The translations under genes were made by a program, and so were the position numbers. From Carposina sasakii (Eukaryota; Arthropoda; Insecta; Lepidoptera; Carposinidae), in NCBI GenBank assembly GCA_014607495.2, contig CP053154.1:15190001-15254000 (forward strand): 64,000 nt of DNA, given 5' to 3'. The notes below the pieces were generated by a model. The model did no database searches, was not told where the DNA came from, and saw only the letters and a program-made list of their open reading frames with translations. This document shows positions 1 to 9,940 of this stretch, one piece after another (the stretch's first letter is position 1; each line of letters opens with the position of its first letter).

Positions 1-720
1 TTATTTTTGTTAGGTATATATCCTAACTAACTAAAAAACTTTATAATTGGACATTAGTTTAGGACATAAAATATCCATCGGTTCATTTCTAAACACTATT
101 ACCTATGACATCACAGTCCTTTTTACATAGAAATCAGTGTTCTTTAAGCCTCTAGTTGATTTACTGCTCTAAGTTTAGTCCTGATTTATCGCGTCGCCAT
201 TAGCGCAATTATGGCTAATTCTCCAGAGTTATGGCGTCTCTAGCGAGGTGCTGAGATTGTAGGGGCCTGTACAGGGTGTTAAGGACAGACAAATGGTTTA
301 GTGCTGACTTAGACCATGGTTTCGAAGATTTCAGACCAGGCTGGCCCAAAGTGAATTTCACGAAAAACAATATACTCTAGGATTGTAGTACTTGTCCTGT
401 ATTTCAGAAAATGTCATTTATCAAGAGATTAGAATTTGCACGTGTTTTTTTTTTATTTTTAACCATAAAGTAATATTACAAAAAAATCCACCCCGCTATA
501 ACCAATAAACAGAACAAATAAGAATCTGCATAACATTTTATTTCAGTGAAACATAAATAAAATTATGGTAAAACATTTTGAGCCAGCACGTTTGCATTTC
601 GCAGGGGAAATACAAACAAATTCGCGCAAAATAACATTTTAAAATAGGCTGTATTTTACCTTATAATAAGAACATGGAGTAGATATAAAAAAAACGTAAC
701 GTACGGTGATGTAACAACAT
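1..720. other. AT-rich stretch, no gene seen
   Basis: I see no ORF of note, no terminal inverted repeat and no recognisable repeat family here. It is probably decayed intergenic sequence. Confidence 0.5.
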
Positions 721-721
721 T

Positions 722-890
722 TGCCGATTGGTGTAGTTGGCAGTGACCCTGCCTGTCGCGTCATAGGTCTCGGGTTCGAAATCCAGAAAGTGCAATCATT
801 GAAAATGTTAATGTTAGTTCAAGACCTTAGGAATTTTACTGTGGTACCGGGTTAGTATGGTTTAAAGTGTGTAAATATTTATATTTATTT
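722..890 (+). repeat. SINE-B fragment with tRNA-like head
   Basis: The start resembles a tRNA-derived SINE head: an A-box-like 'TTGGTGTAGTTGG' is followed about 45 bases on by a B-box-like 'GGTCTCGGGTTCGAAATCC'. The copy at 60915-61095 shares this head and the following body, and 16735-16880 is the body on the other strand. I infer a Pol III-derived retroposon; the parent tRNA cannot be named. Confidence 0.6.
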
Positions 891-896
891 ATTTTC

Positions 897-1095
897 GGTC
901 TGTGTGTTGTGACGGCAGAGTAGCAGCATCACCCTACGTCTGCCCGTGGGTATCATAAGAGAGGCGATTAAAGGTTTCTGATAGGCGGGCTGCAGCGATG
1001 TTTAACACCATAGTCATACTGCAGTCACCAACTCGCCTGCCCTACCGTGGTGACGTGGGCCTACGTCCGGCAGTAGACCGCAATCGCATTGCCAG
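897..1095 (+). repeat. SINE-A copy (lepidopteran type)
   Basis: It carries the diagnostic blocks of this family: 'GGCAGAGTAG', 'CTGCCCGTGGGTATC', 'GGCGATTAAAGG', 'CCGTGGTGAC' and 'GGCCTACGTCC', ending near 'GACCGCAAT'. Other copies are at 23365-23635, 32395-32580 (minus), 32819-33067 and 43433-43490 (minus, fragment). This copy is more diverged and lacks the middle 'GGGCAAA' block. Confidence 0.75.
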
Positions 1096-1099
1096 GGCG

Positions 1100-1495
1100 A
1101 CGGGGTGGAAGTTCAGACTATAAGTAGACATGTAGATTGCTACATGCTGCGCTGCCAGACCATATTGGCAGTCACATTGATACTACAGCTCCACTTCATA
1201 CCTGCTTCATGGTTAGAAGAGTTAATTTGGAATATATACGGAGAAGGGGCAGGGTCGGGGGGAGGGGACACAAAAGATCTCATCAAGCCGAGTCATCGCC
1301 TTAATGCCGGCTAATGAACGCGTCTTTGTCATAGGCTACATCCAGGTGCCAAAGCTCTTTATTTCGCGCCAAGCATTTTAATGCCTCATTATTTTAAAAG
1401 GTGTATCGTGAAACCGCCGTCAAGGACAAAGAATTATGATAAAGATGTACCGAGTGTCTTCCAATCAAAGGTTACGATTCGTTGATTAAATTGAT
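1100..1495. other. Unassigned stretch
   Basis: Short open frames only; no terminal repeats or family match seen between the SINE-A and SINE-C copies. Confidence 0.4.
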
Positions 1496-1755
1496 ACATA
1501 CATATAATCACGCCTTTATCCCTTACGGGGTAGGCAGAGCACCAAAGGCCTATAGAACCACATGGTGCCACTTCTGACCAATTTTGAGGGTATAGTTTAG
1601 ATGTACAAGTTCGGTTAGTAGTGAGAGGTGGTCAGCCCATCACCTACAAATCACCAAGACCCTCTTGTCCCTCTACTGACTTGTACAGTATGCCCGGGAA
1701 GAGAAGCAGCTGTAGTATTATACGTTTTTTTTTCACTCCCAGAGCAGCATAGGAG
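1496..1755 (-). repeat. SINE-C copy
   Basis: Minus-strand copy. On the minus strand it begins 'CTATGCTGCTCTGGGAGTG', then 'TTCCCGGGCATACTGTACAA', 'GTCAGTAGAGGGACAAGAGG', 'GATGGGCTGACCACC', and ends 'GTAAGGGATAAAGGCGTGAT' followed by a short ATGT-type tail. Other copies: 23745-24385 (interrupted), 30075-30335, 49762-50030, and 5'-truncated copies at 51366-51545 and 62825-63012. The shared 3' end with variable 5' truncation is the pattern expected of LINE-mobilised retroposons. Confidence 0.8.
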
Positions 1756-3794
1756 TACATTGATACATAATCACGATAAGCTATCAACTTGTCACTGATC
1801 GCTTGCATCTGTCCCCGATATGCTAAACGTGACTGTAGGATGTCCGATATGATCCCACAGTTCAAATTTTTCGGGAGTTCTTTTTTTTCCACGTTTGTGA
1901 GCAAATTATATACACACATTCCCTATTTCCAATATTAGCGTAGTCTCATCCGGTGAACAACCCTGAATTTAAAGTGTGTAACAATTAAATATTTTTTATA
2001 AAGAACATAAATATATTGTTCAAGCTACTCCCAGTAGTATAAGATATAAATTCAGCTGATATTCTATTCCATTTGGACATATTTATATATTTAGATAAAA
2101 CTAATTACTTTGTAGTTTTACACTAAAGTAGAAACTCTTGTATGCAGAGTAAGTTGTTGAGTTATTTTTTTCTGTACCTATTCATCCTTAATATAGCATT
2201 CTAAACCTATAATAATAAAGATAAACTTGCTTTAATTTTCATTTAAAAAATTTTTTTTATGAAAAAATGTCTGTGAAAAAGAAGATGTTTTAATAGGATA
2301 AGAAGTCCTACACGGAAATTTGTACAGAGTTCTAGTAATCTAGTCTGACGGATTTTCAGGATTTTCTGCTGGAATGTCAATTAAACAATTATATAGAATA
2401 CGACAATTTTTTAAGTGGGAAAAGTAAGAAAATTAGTTTATTTTTGCCGTAATCCGGTAAAAAGAGTGTGAGAGTAATCCATGCCACGTTTCAACGATAA
2501 TCATCTTTCGAAGTCATATTGCTCAGTCTAGATGAGCACCGCGCGTCTAATGCCACCTTCCAACGGTGAATGATATTGCGGACCACCTTGCACCGATGCA
2601 CTGCGGTATGAGTATCGTCCGTAGTATTGCGGACATGGCGTATATGTCCGTAGTTGTCGGCCGTGCGCGATTATCCGCAAAATCACGCACCATGGGAAGC
2701 TAGCATTACTCATCATCTGTCATCCCCTAATCCTGCTTTTATCTTATTTATTACATAATCAAGATATTTTTCAATCCTCAAAAACAGACTATAGAATATT
2801 AATTCTGGAACGTACATACATTGAGGTAATTTTAGGTAGGTATACCTACCTATTATATACTACTACTATAGTCTCTTTGATTTCAGTCTAGAGCGAGTAA
2901 TAGCTCTAAACATGACATGCATCATTCTTACTCAAACATTAATTTAAGTACCGACACTAATAAATATGAAACATCCTACTGAAAGTTTTGCAACACTGCG
3001 AATAGTGCACTTGTTCCACTCCTAGCGATGCTATATATTATATAGTATATAATAAATTACTTTGGTATATTCGGGATTAATGTAGGAAGGAATCATCAAT
3101 CATGTAAAAGCAATTAAATACAAACACTGATTTTAAAACTATTCATTTATTTTTATGCTCGACTATATGACTTACGGTGCCAAGACTGTGGGCCTGAAAA
3201 AGAAGCACATGATACGAGAGGGGTTTCTCGGCGTGATCGGATTAAGAACGTATTGATAAGTAAACGGCAAGCTAAGGTAGTTGTGGGCAGGGCACATAGC
3301 TCGACGAACCAGTTGCCAATGGACCCGAAAAGTTCTAGAGAACTGCACACCTGCTGTCACACGACATAACACCTTAGGGACCTTAGTGTGAGATTGGATT
3401 AAGGTGTTGTAAAGTGTTTGGATTAAAAATATAAAGATGCCATTTTACAATTTATGTGAAACAAGTAAGTCATGTTTATGCTATTGTAGCGTAATATTAA
3501 TGGAAAGCAACGACACACGCTGTGCGTATTTATTCGAACTAGAGCTTTACAGCTCATCCGAAGTAGCCAACTGTGATTATTCTCAATTTATTCTGAGCTT
3601 AGTTGTTCAACTCCTAGGCGTTCTAATCTCCTAGTACTTTAACTAAGCACGTTATAAATGAGTGTTGGTTATGTTTGCTTATTTGTTTATTGTAGCTCAG
3701 TAGTGAAGTAGTTAAAAGTTTGATAAATATTAATAATTACTTAGTCACTGTTTATTGAAATAAAGTTGCAAGTTGATTTCGCAGTCTAATGACA
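1756..3794. other. Unassigned AT-rich stretch
   Basis: Only short ORFs (under 70 codons) without recognisable domains. I see no terminal repeats. Confidence 0.4.
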
Positions 3795-3935
3795 ATGCCC
3801 AATTTCAGCTTTAGTGCGTTTTCGTAAAAACTAATTCCCGTTTGTCCCCTTCCCTGGGAATCGGGAAATCCGTTTTTAGTCCTCCCTCGCTGTCCCCTAC
3901 ATATTGCCCGAACTTATAACCTATATGTATCTATT
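3795..3935 (-). mobile_element. Helitron-type non-autonomous fragment
   Basis: Contains 'TTTCGTAAAAACTAATTCCC', 'GTTTGTCCCCTTCCC' and 'GGGAATCGGGAAATCC', the same blocks as in the copy at 54884-55150, which ends in the Helitron-like 'CTAGT' signature. Related blocks lie in opposite orientation at 16985-17262. No autonomous Rep/helicase sequence is present. Confidence 0.5.
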
Positions 3936-4072
3936 GTCTACGTGGACTTAGGGACAGAGGTAAATCTCCAGGAAATACATATTTTTCTGAATATACAGTG
4001 TTAATACCAAGCTTCATAACATATGTTCTTAAAATATTATTTTTCAAAGGTAACAATACTTTTATATTAGGA

Positions 4073-4425
4073 TTTAGCGCTGATAGCCCAGCGGTTAAGA
4101 TGTGTACCTTCCAAGCGGGAGGCGTAAGTTCGATCCCAGACACGGGCCTGTACCAATGAATTTATTTCATGTACAGATTTTAATGTTGTAAAATTTTCAC
4201 TTAACTCGTGCCTCGGAAGCTCGTAAAACCGTTGGTCCTGCGCCTGATCTCTCTCCGGTCGTGTCGGTTTTCCATCCCATTGGACTATGAGAGTGAGGGA
4301 ATAGAGAGTGCATCTGTATTTGCGCACACACTTGTGCACTATAACATTTCCTGCGTACCTGGCCGATCTCCGTAGATTGGTCACCTTGGCTGAAATACGG
4401 TCGGAGATCATTATCACTTTCGTAT
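4073..4425 (+). repeat. SINE-E2 copy with tRNA-like head
   Basis: Head: 'GCTGATAGCCCAGCGGTTAA' (A box) and 'GTAAGTTCGATCCCAGAC' (B box). Body: 'ATGAATTTATTTCATGTACA', 'GGTCCTGCGCCTGATCTC', 'CGTGTCGGTTTTCC', 'GTTTGCGCACACACTTGTG'-like block, 'GCGTACCTGGCCGATCTCC', ending near 'CTGAAATACGGTCGGAGATC'. Minus copies are at 11500-11790, 33575-33835 and 44030-44310. Shares its head and first body block with SINE-E1 but has a different tail. Confidence 0.75.
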
Positions 4426-4464
4426 TAAATACAAGGAAGTTTAATAATTTGCTCATTTATGTCT

Positions 4465-4535
4465 TTCCTTAAAATGTAAAAGGTGGCTATGGCATATTCT
4501 ATATGAGCTACCCTATTCGGGAACATAGCCATAAT
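4465..4535 (+). repeat. Repeat D fragment
   Basis: 'AGGTGGCTATGGCATATTC' and 'GAGCTACCCTATTCGGGAAC' followed by 'ATAGCCAT' match blocks at 61865-61935 and 22420-22520. It is a 3'-end fragment of a dispersed family whose class I cannot set. Confidence 0.4.
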
Positions 4536-5555
4536 AATTTAAAGGAACCTTCTATAAGTATCTAATCAACTCTTGCTGAAACCAAACTCGATATTTAAAG
4601 CTCACATGATTCTCAAACGACAGCATGATGGATGGCGTCTCGTATGTCGCTTGCCTTAAGTACCACCAGTTTAATCATCCGTCCGTAACGTCGCCACTAT
4701 CTATGCAGATAACTAGCTAATGTAGAGCCGACTTAAGTTGCAGGTTACTTCCACAGGTGACATATTGTGGTACCATAATTCATTACTCACGTCCATATGG
4801 AAATCGGCAGGCAATTATCGGAGAAATTTTATCGTTTCGGCCATTTTTGGCGTACTATTAATGCTTTTATCGAAGCTATTGCTTTGGTTTTTTGTGGGAT
4901 TTCTATTGGCTTTTAGTTTATTTACAGTTTATTTTGTAGTTTTTTTTGGATTGAAATCAAGAATGTATTTATTTTTTAATATAGGTACATTTGTAGTATT
5001 ACTACGATCGTCTTACGGATGCTTGATAGAAATAATAAAGTGACCGCCTGCGACTACATGTAGTCCACTACATCAAGAAATCCCAACTTTTGTACATAAA
5101 ATATGCACCAGAAGAATTTTTGCATTCGGACTAAGTTCCTTAATTAGCACGTTCAACCAGACGAACCCCTAATGAAGTTCTATTAATATCATATATTGTA
5201 GTTAACAGTCTATTCGTTATAGGAATATACCAACTCCACTACATATACATATATTAAATAAAGAAAAAAGTAATTTAACTCAAAATACACTTTTTCCATT
5301 ATCCATCCACTATAAATCAGTAATTTTAATAGAAGTTCAAAAACTTGGGTGCCTCAGATTGAAATTGATTGATACCGAAAAGTGAAAGATTTTTGCAGAG
5401 ATAAAATGTGACAGTAATAATTTCATGTAACTTGTCTTTGAGAGTTCATTTCAAACTTACAAAAAGAATGAAATTTTTAGGAAATACTCTGATATTATTT
5501 ATAGTTAACACAAACATTAGACAATATAGTGACTTAACATACTCGTTGTCACAAG
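4536..5555. other. Unassigned stretch
   Basis: Includes an AT-rich 101-codon open frame (4738-5043) whose hydrophobic translation follows base composition. I do not call a gene here. Confidence 0.4.
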
Positions 5556-6110
5556 ATAATGTACAAAGGCGATGCTGTCAACTCACTCGGACACCATGTA
5601 CCAAGAGCGCGGGCCGCATACTTCGCCATTCGACCCTAAATGACATCATCCGCCGGGCTCTTTCCACCGCCGGGGCACCATCTGTCTTAGAACCCCTTGG
5701 ATTGGTGCGCAACGATGAAAAAGACCGAACGGCATGAGCCTTGTGCCTTGGAGGCTGGGACGATGCTTGGTATGGGACCCCCTGGAATACCCTAGCGGCG
5801 TCTCACCTCCCAGGCACAAGCATCAGAACCGGTTCAGCGGCGGCCTCAGCAGAAACCCTCAAGCGGCGCAAGTATGCAAACCTAAGCGGGAATTACATAT
5901 TCGAGCCTTTTGGTGTTGAAACCATAGGGCTATGGGGTCCGGGTGCGCATGCCCTCTTTTCTAAAAGATTGGTTGAAGCATCCCATGACTGGAAGGCTGG
6001 TGCCTATTTTGGCCAACGCGTAAGCCTCGCTACATAGCGGGGCAACGCGGCCAGCCTTTTGGGCACGCTGCCATCGGTGGAAGATTTGCAGGCCGTCTTC
6101 TATTTGTAAA
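5556..6110 (+). pseudogene. Decayed C-terminal part of a retroelement-type ORF
   Basis: Joining three frames gives, in order, [86 protein letters not shown] and RGNAASLLGTLPSVE. I recognise this order from repetitive reverse-transcriptase-associated ORFs in arthropods, molluscs and cnidarians, but I cannot name the clade from memory. The pairing of RPxG with a following VWD suggests a nuclease-like fold, which is inference only. At least three frameshifts and one in-frame stop (after SLAT, near 6035) make it non-functional. No reverse transcriptase domain is found upstream, so the copy is 5'-truncated. Confidence 0.55.
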
Positions 6111-6670
6111 TATTTGCAGTTAATAAGTAGTTCATATTTAATTTTAATGTACAAAGGCGAGCTTATCTTTTCAAAAAACAATATATTTTTAATTTATAAA
6201 ACTCGTTTAAAACTGTCAAAATATAAATCTTAATTAACATATTATGAAAATAAACGAAAATGAACACTGGTAAATAAACATATGACTTTTCATATTTTCA
6301 GAATTTTCAGATTTTCATATTTTCAGAACATTCTGCAGTGGCTTAGCTACATGTATTAATAGAATTAATAGGATTTCCATAATAGAAACTAGAATAAACT
6401 CGTCTATTTCCCGTTATAAAAGTTTGATTTCCCGTATCTGAGTGCATGCTAATGCAGCCTGCGACGTCATTTCCGATGGCAGCGGAACTCGATCCGATTT
6501 GAACGTATGTAGGCCAGATATTACCGCTATTAACGTAAATATCGTAAAATGTGCTGCTTATGTATGACTATAATATAATTACATCAGAAATATCTCCTTC
6601 CGACATGAAGTCGCAAAAATCGACTAAGGATCTCAGGGCTGTTTTCTCAGCCAATCTTGTCACTGATGTT
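6111..6670. other. Unassigned stretch with a repeat D-like piece
   Basis: 6590-6670 contains 'ATCTCCTTCCGACATGAAGT', 'GACTAAGGATCTCAGGG' and 'TCTTGTCACTGATGTTTAAC', resembling repeat D at 22360-22450. The rest is unassigned. Confidence 0.4.
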
Positions 6671-6678
6671 TAACATGC

Positions 6679-6727
6679 CAGGGGGCAAATTCTCGAAAAG
6701 TCTCGAGTTGGAACGAGGCCGAAATGG
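6679..6727 (+). mobile_element. M1 MITE left end, interrupted
   Basis: 'CAGGGGGCAAATTCTCGAAA' then 'GTCTCGAGTTGGAACGAGGC' and 'CGAAATGG' match the end of the M1 element at 60566-60841 and 32712-33246. It is interrupted by the foldback element that starts at 6728. The sequence right of the insertion (from 6904) no longer matches M1, so this copy is partial. Confidence 0.5.
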
Positions 6728-6903
6728 CCCCCTGATTACGTAAAAGCAATAGCAAAGCCGAAGTCGCGCGTTCGCGATAATTGAGAGTGTGTGTGTGCGC
6801 GTGGCGAGGTGCGGGGCGCGGGAGCACGCCGAGCGCTCACACACTCTCAATTATCGAGAACGCGCGACTTCGGCTTTGCTATTGCTTTCACGTAATCAGG
6901 GGG
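6728..6903. mobile_element. Foldback MITE with 9-bp target duplication
   Basis: Arms of about 68 bp are near-perfect reverse complements: left starts 'CCCCCTGATTACGT', right ends 'ACGTAATCAGGGGG'. The loop is GC-rich (about 6800-6838). CCGAAATGG occurs on both sides (6719-6727 and 6904-6912), a perfect 9-bp direct repeat. A 9-bp duplication with long terminal inverted repeats fits the Mutator-like superfamily; an 8-bp reading (hAT-like) cannot be excluded. No transposase. Confidence 0.75.
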
Positions 6904-6928
6904 CCGAAATGGAGTAGCCAGAACTGAT

Positions 6929-6990
6929 ACACACACACACACACACACATACATACACACCCACACAGAGAGAGAGAGAGAGAGAGAGAC
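6929..6990. repeat. Compound microsatellite
   Basis: A (CA)n run passes through CATA and ACACC units into an (AG)n run of about 24 bp. Confidence 0.95.
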
Positions 6991-7720
6991 AACGGAAGGA
7001 GATTCCACAGCCACACATAGCATTGCGAGGACAGATAAAAGATCAGTGACGTTCACGTCAAACTGACGTTTCACACTTTAAGACATTGAAACCCGCGTCG
7101 CGTCATGGCGTTTAAATTCACGCGAGGTCTTATCGCTAATTTTGACATTTCGTGTGACTGTATATCAATTCAATTACCGATTCAGTGTTGAACGTAATAA
7201 AGTTAATTTTACTTTCGCAATGGTAGCACCACTTCCACGAGTTGTCCAAAAGACGCGTCGCGCGCGGGTTCCGAATCTCTGTCATTGCCCTGCTCGCATT
7301 TGGTGACTGGAAACACGCGCGCGGTTGATAAAAAAACCCGCGTCGTGTTTTTGCAATGCTACCGGTGCAGGAATAACAACTTCAACAATTTAACTTTACA
7401 TGTGGTAGCGCAACCATTTGCGCAACCACTCATGTACTACTTAATGAGATAAACTGTAGCTGTTCTGTCTCGATTTGCATGTCAAAGGCGGCGCCCTCTA
7501 GGGAGCCGACGTCGAAACCGGTGTTTGTATGTGGTTACGGTCTCGGGGTTAATTCGGTTTAATGCAAGCTTGCTGATGGATGGTTAGGTAACTTAGTGCT
7601 GTCTGTGTAGTATCTATATCTTTGGGGATTACATATTATTTCGCAATATAGAAAAGAAATTCATTAATAATACGAGTAAAGCGATCTGGTTAGACGTGTA
7701 CGTGTCTGGTTAGGGTTGAC
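6991..7720. other. Unassigned, relatively GC- and CpG-rich stretch
   Basis: Contains repeated short blocks such as 'CGCGTCG', 'CGCGCGCGG' and 'GGTAGC'. I see no ORF with recognisable domains and no boundaries. Confidence 0.35.
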
Positions 7721-7728
7721 GTCAATAC

Positions 7729-7999
7729 CATAGAGGAATAAGATGTCATAGAGTGCTAATGTCATACTAACGGTTTCGTTGCACCGTTAGACTTTTCGAT
7801 GCCCCACAATTCCAGTCCTTGGCACTTAGATTCTATTAGTGTAATGTATAGTAATGTACTACATTACTAATGTATTGTAACGTATAGTAATGCAATCTAC
7901 GTGTCAAGAACTGGAATTGTGAGGCACCGAAAAGTCTAATAGTGCATCGAAACTGTTAGTATGACATTAGCACTCTATGTCTACATCTTATTCCTCTAT
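7729..7999. mobile_element. Foldback MITE, 8-bp target duplication
   Basis: Arms of about 110 bp: left 'CATAGAGGAATAAGATGT' onward, right ending 'ACATCTTATTCCTCTAT'. Inner arm blocks 'CACAATTCCAGTCCTTGG' and 'CAAGAACTGGAATTGTG' pair with one mismatch. GTCAATAC flanks both ends (7721-7728 and 8000-8007). An 8-bp duplication fits hAT-like elements. Non-coding. Confidence 0.75.
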
Positions 8000-8184
8000 G
8001 TCAATACTCATGTTTCTTGAGAGAAGGCACATAAATAAAACATACTATTTACAATACTGATACATTACTTTTAAAAAAGAATTATTATTATTTTTAATTA
8101 ATAAAGTATTTTACTCTCTTGATGAATATAAAAATGATAGAATTTGACCACTGACATCAATCAAGTATTTTGGACATGGTAAAT

Positions 8185-8390
8185 AGTTATTTTTTGGTAT
8201 TAATGTAAATTTGATTATTTTATGACTTCTATTTGATTGTGATTGATTATGAATTGCTTTAAATTAAGCCTTTAAAAAAAAAAAAATTGTACGCCGCAGC
8301 ATGCAGGCAGTTGTGGAGAATCTTCTGTAAATTATAACATAATATACCCACCCATGACTACAAATAAAGAATTGAATTGAATTGAAACAA
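8185..8390 (+). mobile_element. LINE 3' end fragment with (AATTG)n tail
   Basis: An untranslated segment with 'TGTACGCCGCAGCATG' and 'ATACCCACCCATGACTAC' ends in 'AAATAAAGAATTGAATTG', a short pentamer tail. This is the form of a 5'-truncated non-LTR retrotransposon 3' end. No coding remains. Confidence 0.6.
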
Positions 8391-8605
8391 AATGAAAACG
8401 TTATTTTACGCTTTAATTGGCATAAAGCAATAACTCTTGGTATGCAATTAACTGACGTAAAATATGACAGTTTTTTTGCGCAATAAACAAAGTTATTAAA
8501 ATTATAATATTAAGCAATACCTGGATGAAAATGAACGGATTTAAAACACAACGAAAGAAGAACATAGAACAACTTTCTTGTAGAACTGGAATAGTACATA
8601 ATTCT

Positions 8606-8706
8606 AAAATTATTAATAAAGAAATGGTAAAAATTCCTCACCCGGGTGGGAATCGAACCCACGACCTCTGCATTCCGTGCCAGCGCTCTTACCACTGAGC
8701 CACATA
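8606..8706 (-). repeat. Dispersed copy of the tRNA-like cassette
   Basis: On the minus strand: D-arm/A box 'GTGGCTCAGTGGTAAGAGC', then 'GGAATGCAGAGGTCGTGG', B box 'GGTTCGATTCC', acceptor 3' side 'CCCGGGTGAGG', a T5 run and 'CATTTCTTTATTAATAAT'. It shares T-arm, 3' flank and most of the body with the tandem units at 45613-48563. The acceptor 5' strand is missing (sequence changes at about the ninth base), so it cannot form a complete tRNA cloverleaf. Variant from the array: 'GCTGGCACGG' where the array has 'ACTGACACGCGG'. Confidence 0.75.
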
Positions 8707-8773
8707 ATTCATTTATTTATTTATTTTATTTTATTTGCGGTGTTCTGGTACCTCAGCGAAAACTACCTATGTA

Positions 8774-9032
8774 AGGTCTACCAAAAAGTACTGATTATCT
8801 TTTGACACAAAACTAGGTAGGTAAAAAGAAACAACTTTCATTATGGGACTAACTCCGAAATAGTGAAAATAAAATCAGCTGTTCCATACATTTCAGTGCA
8901 GTAATTATTAAAGATTGTATGGAACAGTTGATTTTTTTTCACTATTTCAAAGTTGGCCCCATAATGAAAGTTGTTTCTTTTTACCTACCTAGTTTCGTGT
9001 CAAAAGATAGTACATTACTTTTTGGTAGACCT
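8774..9032. mobile_element. MITE with ~125-bp inverted arms, TA-flanked
   Basis: Starts 'AGGTCTACCAAAAAGTA' and ends with its complement 'TACTTTTTGGTAGACCT'; TA on each side (8772-8773 and 9033-9034). The inner arms share 'CTAGGTAGGTAAAAAGAAAC' in inverted orientation. Length 259 bp; non-coding. TA target and long arms suggest a Tc1/mariner-type MITE. Confidence 0.7.
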
Positions 9033-9034
9033 TA

Positions 9035-9793
9035 TATAATGCTACATCATTCATCTTAGTCGTGAGAGTGACAATGGATCACAAAATTTTACGCAATCAG
9101 GTTTTTTCAGGTCATTGGTCAGTGCGCCTTCTATAGAACGTAGAATACGTTATCCTACGCTTTAGTTTACCCACAGTCTTGTCTAGTCGAGCGTATAGGT
9201 CTGCGGTGACAGGTAAATAGCCGCCTATCGCGAACAAAGCCAATTTATTTTACCCTAGTTCGGTTTTAATGCACACGGCCAGTTCGTATAAATATAGGAC
9301 ACATGGCACTACAAAAATATAAACTCTTGTTCTAGAACATACATAGATAAATCACACCTATTTCTAGGGGGAGTCGGCAGAGATTACGAATCTCCACTTG
9401 CTACGGACCTAACACACCTTTTCTTTAGCTTAATGTACTTCCATGATATTCTTCATGCACACAAATTATGTCGATGATGAAACACTAACAGTTTTATGGT
9501 ATTTATAGGAAAAGTGCAAGAATTAGATTTTCCAAGCACGATGAAGAAAATATTTATTTTTTCATCTGCAATGAACATTGAAATATTAAATTCATTTTAT
9601 TGTAAATTTCTTAAACCTGGCGATGTTATTGTTAAATACTTTGTGATTTCTATCAAAGAAATTCAAGTTCAGAGTTTTTATTGCCATAACTTATTCGTGT
9701 TAAACGTTTGTATTATTTCAACTTTTAGAAAATTATTGCTTGATGATTCTTTAAAAGACTTGTATTTAAAAAAATTAAACATATGTAATATAA
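9035..9793. other. Unassigned stretch
   Basis: Contains a 123-codon AT-rich open frame (9496-9867) whose end runs into the Helitron-like repeat at 9794. No domain is recognised, so I do not call it a gene. Confidence 0.4.
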
Positions 9794-9940
9794 CTAGCCT
9801 TTGCCTGCGGCTCCGCTCGCGTGGATGTGGCTTATTGCGTGGAAGGTGTATAAAAAGTAGTTCATGAAATATACATATAAAATTTCATAAAAATCATGCA
9901 AGCCGTTTCGGAGGAGTTTGGTAAGAAAGACCACCATTGA
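9794..9940 (-). mobile_element. Helitron-like 3' fragment
   Basis: Plus-strand 'ACTAGCCTTTGCCTGCGGCT' reads on the minus strand as a GC-rich end closing with CTAGT, the Helitron 3' signature. It is followed by 'AAATTTCATAAAAATCATGC' and 'CCGTTTCGGAGGAGTTTGG', widespread body sequence. No 5' TC end identified. Confidence 0.45.

Noticed and set aside
4738..5043. 101-codon hydrophobic ORF resembling a membrane protein
   Set aside because: It is AT-rich, and the runs of F, L, V and I follow from T-rich sequence; no motif, no homologous copy, no gene context.
6929..6990. Promoter-like CA/GA element of a gene
   Set aside because: Simple microsatellite with no gene downstream.
9496..9867. 123-codon ORF
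   Set aside because: AT-rich and lacking a domain; its end overlaps a Helitron-like repeat on the other strand.
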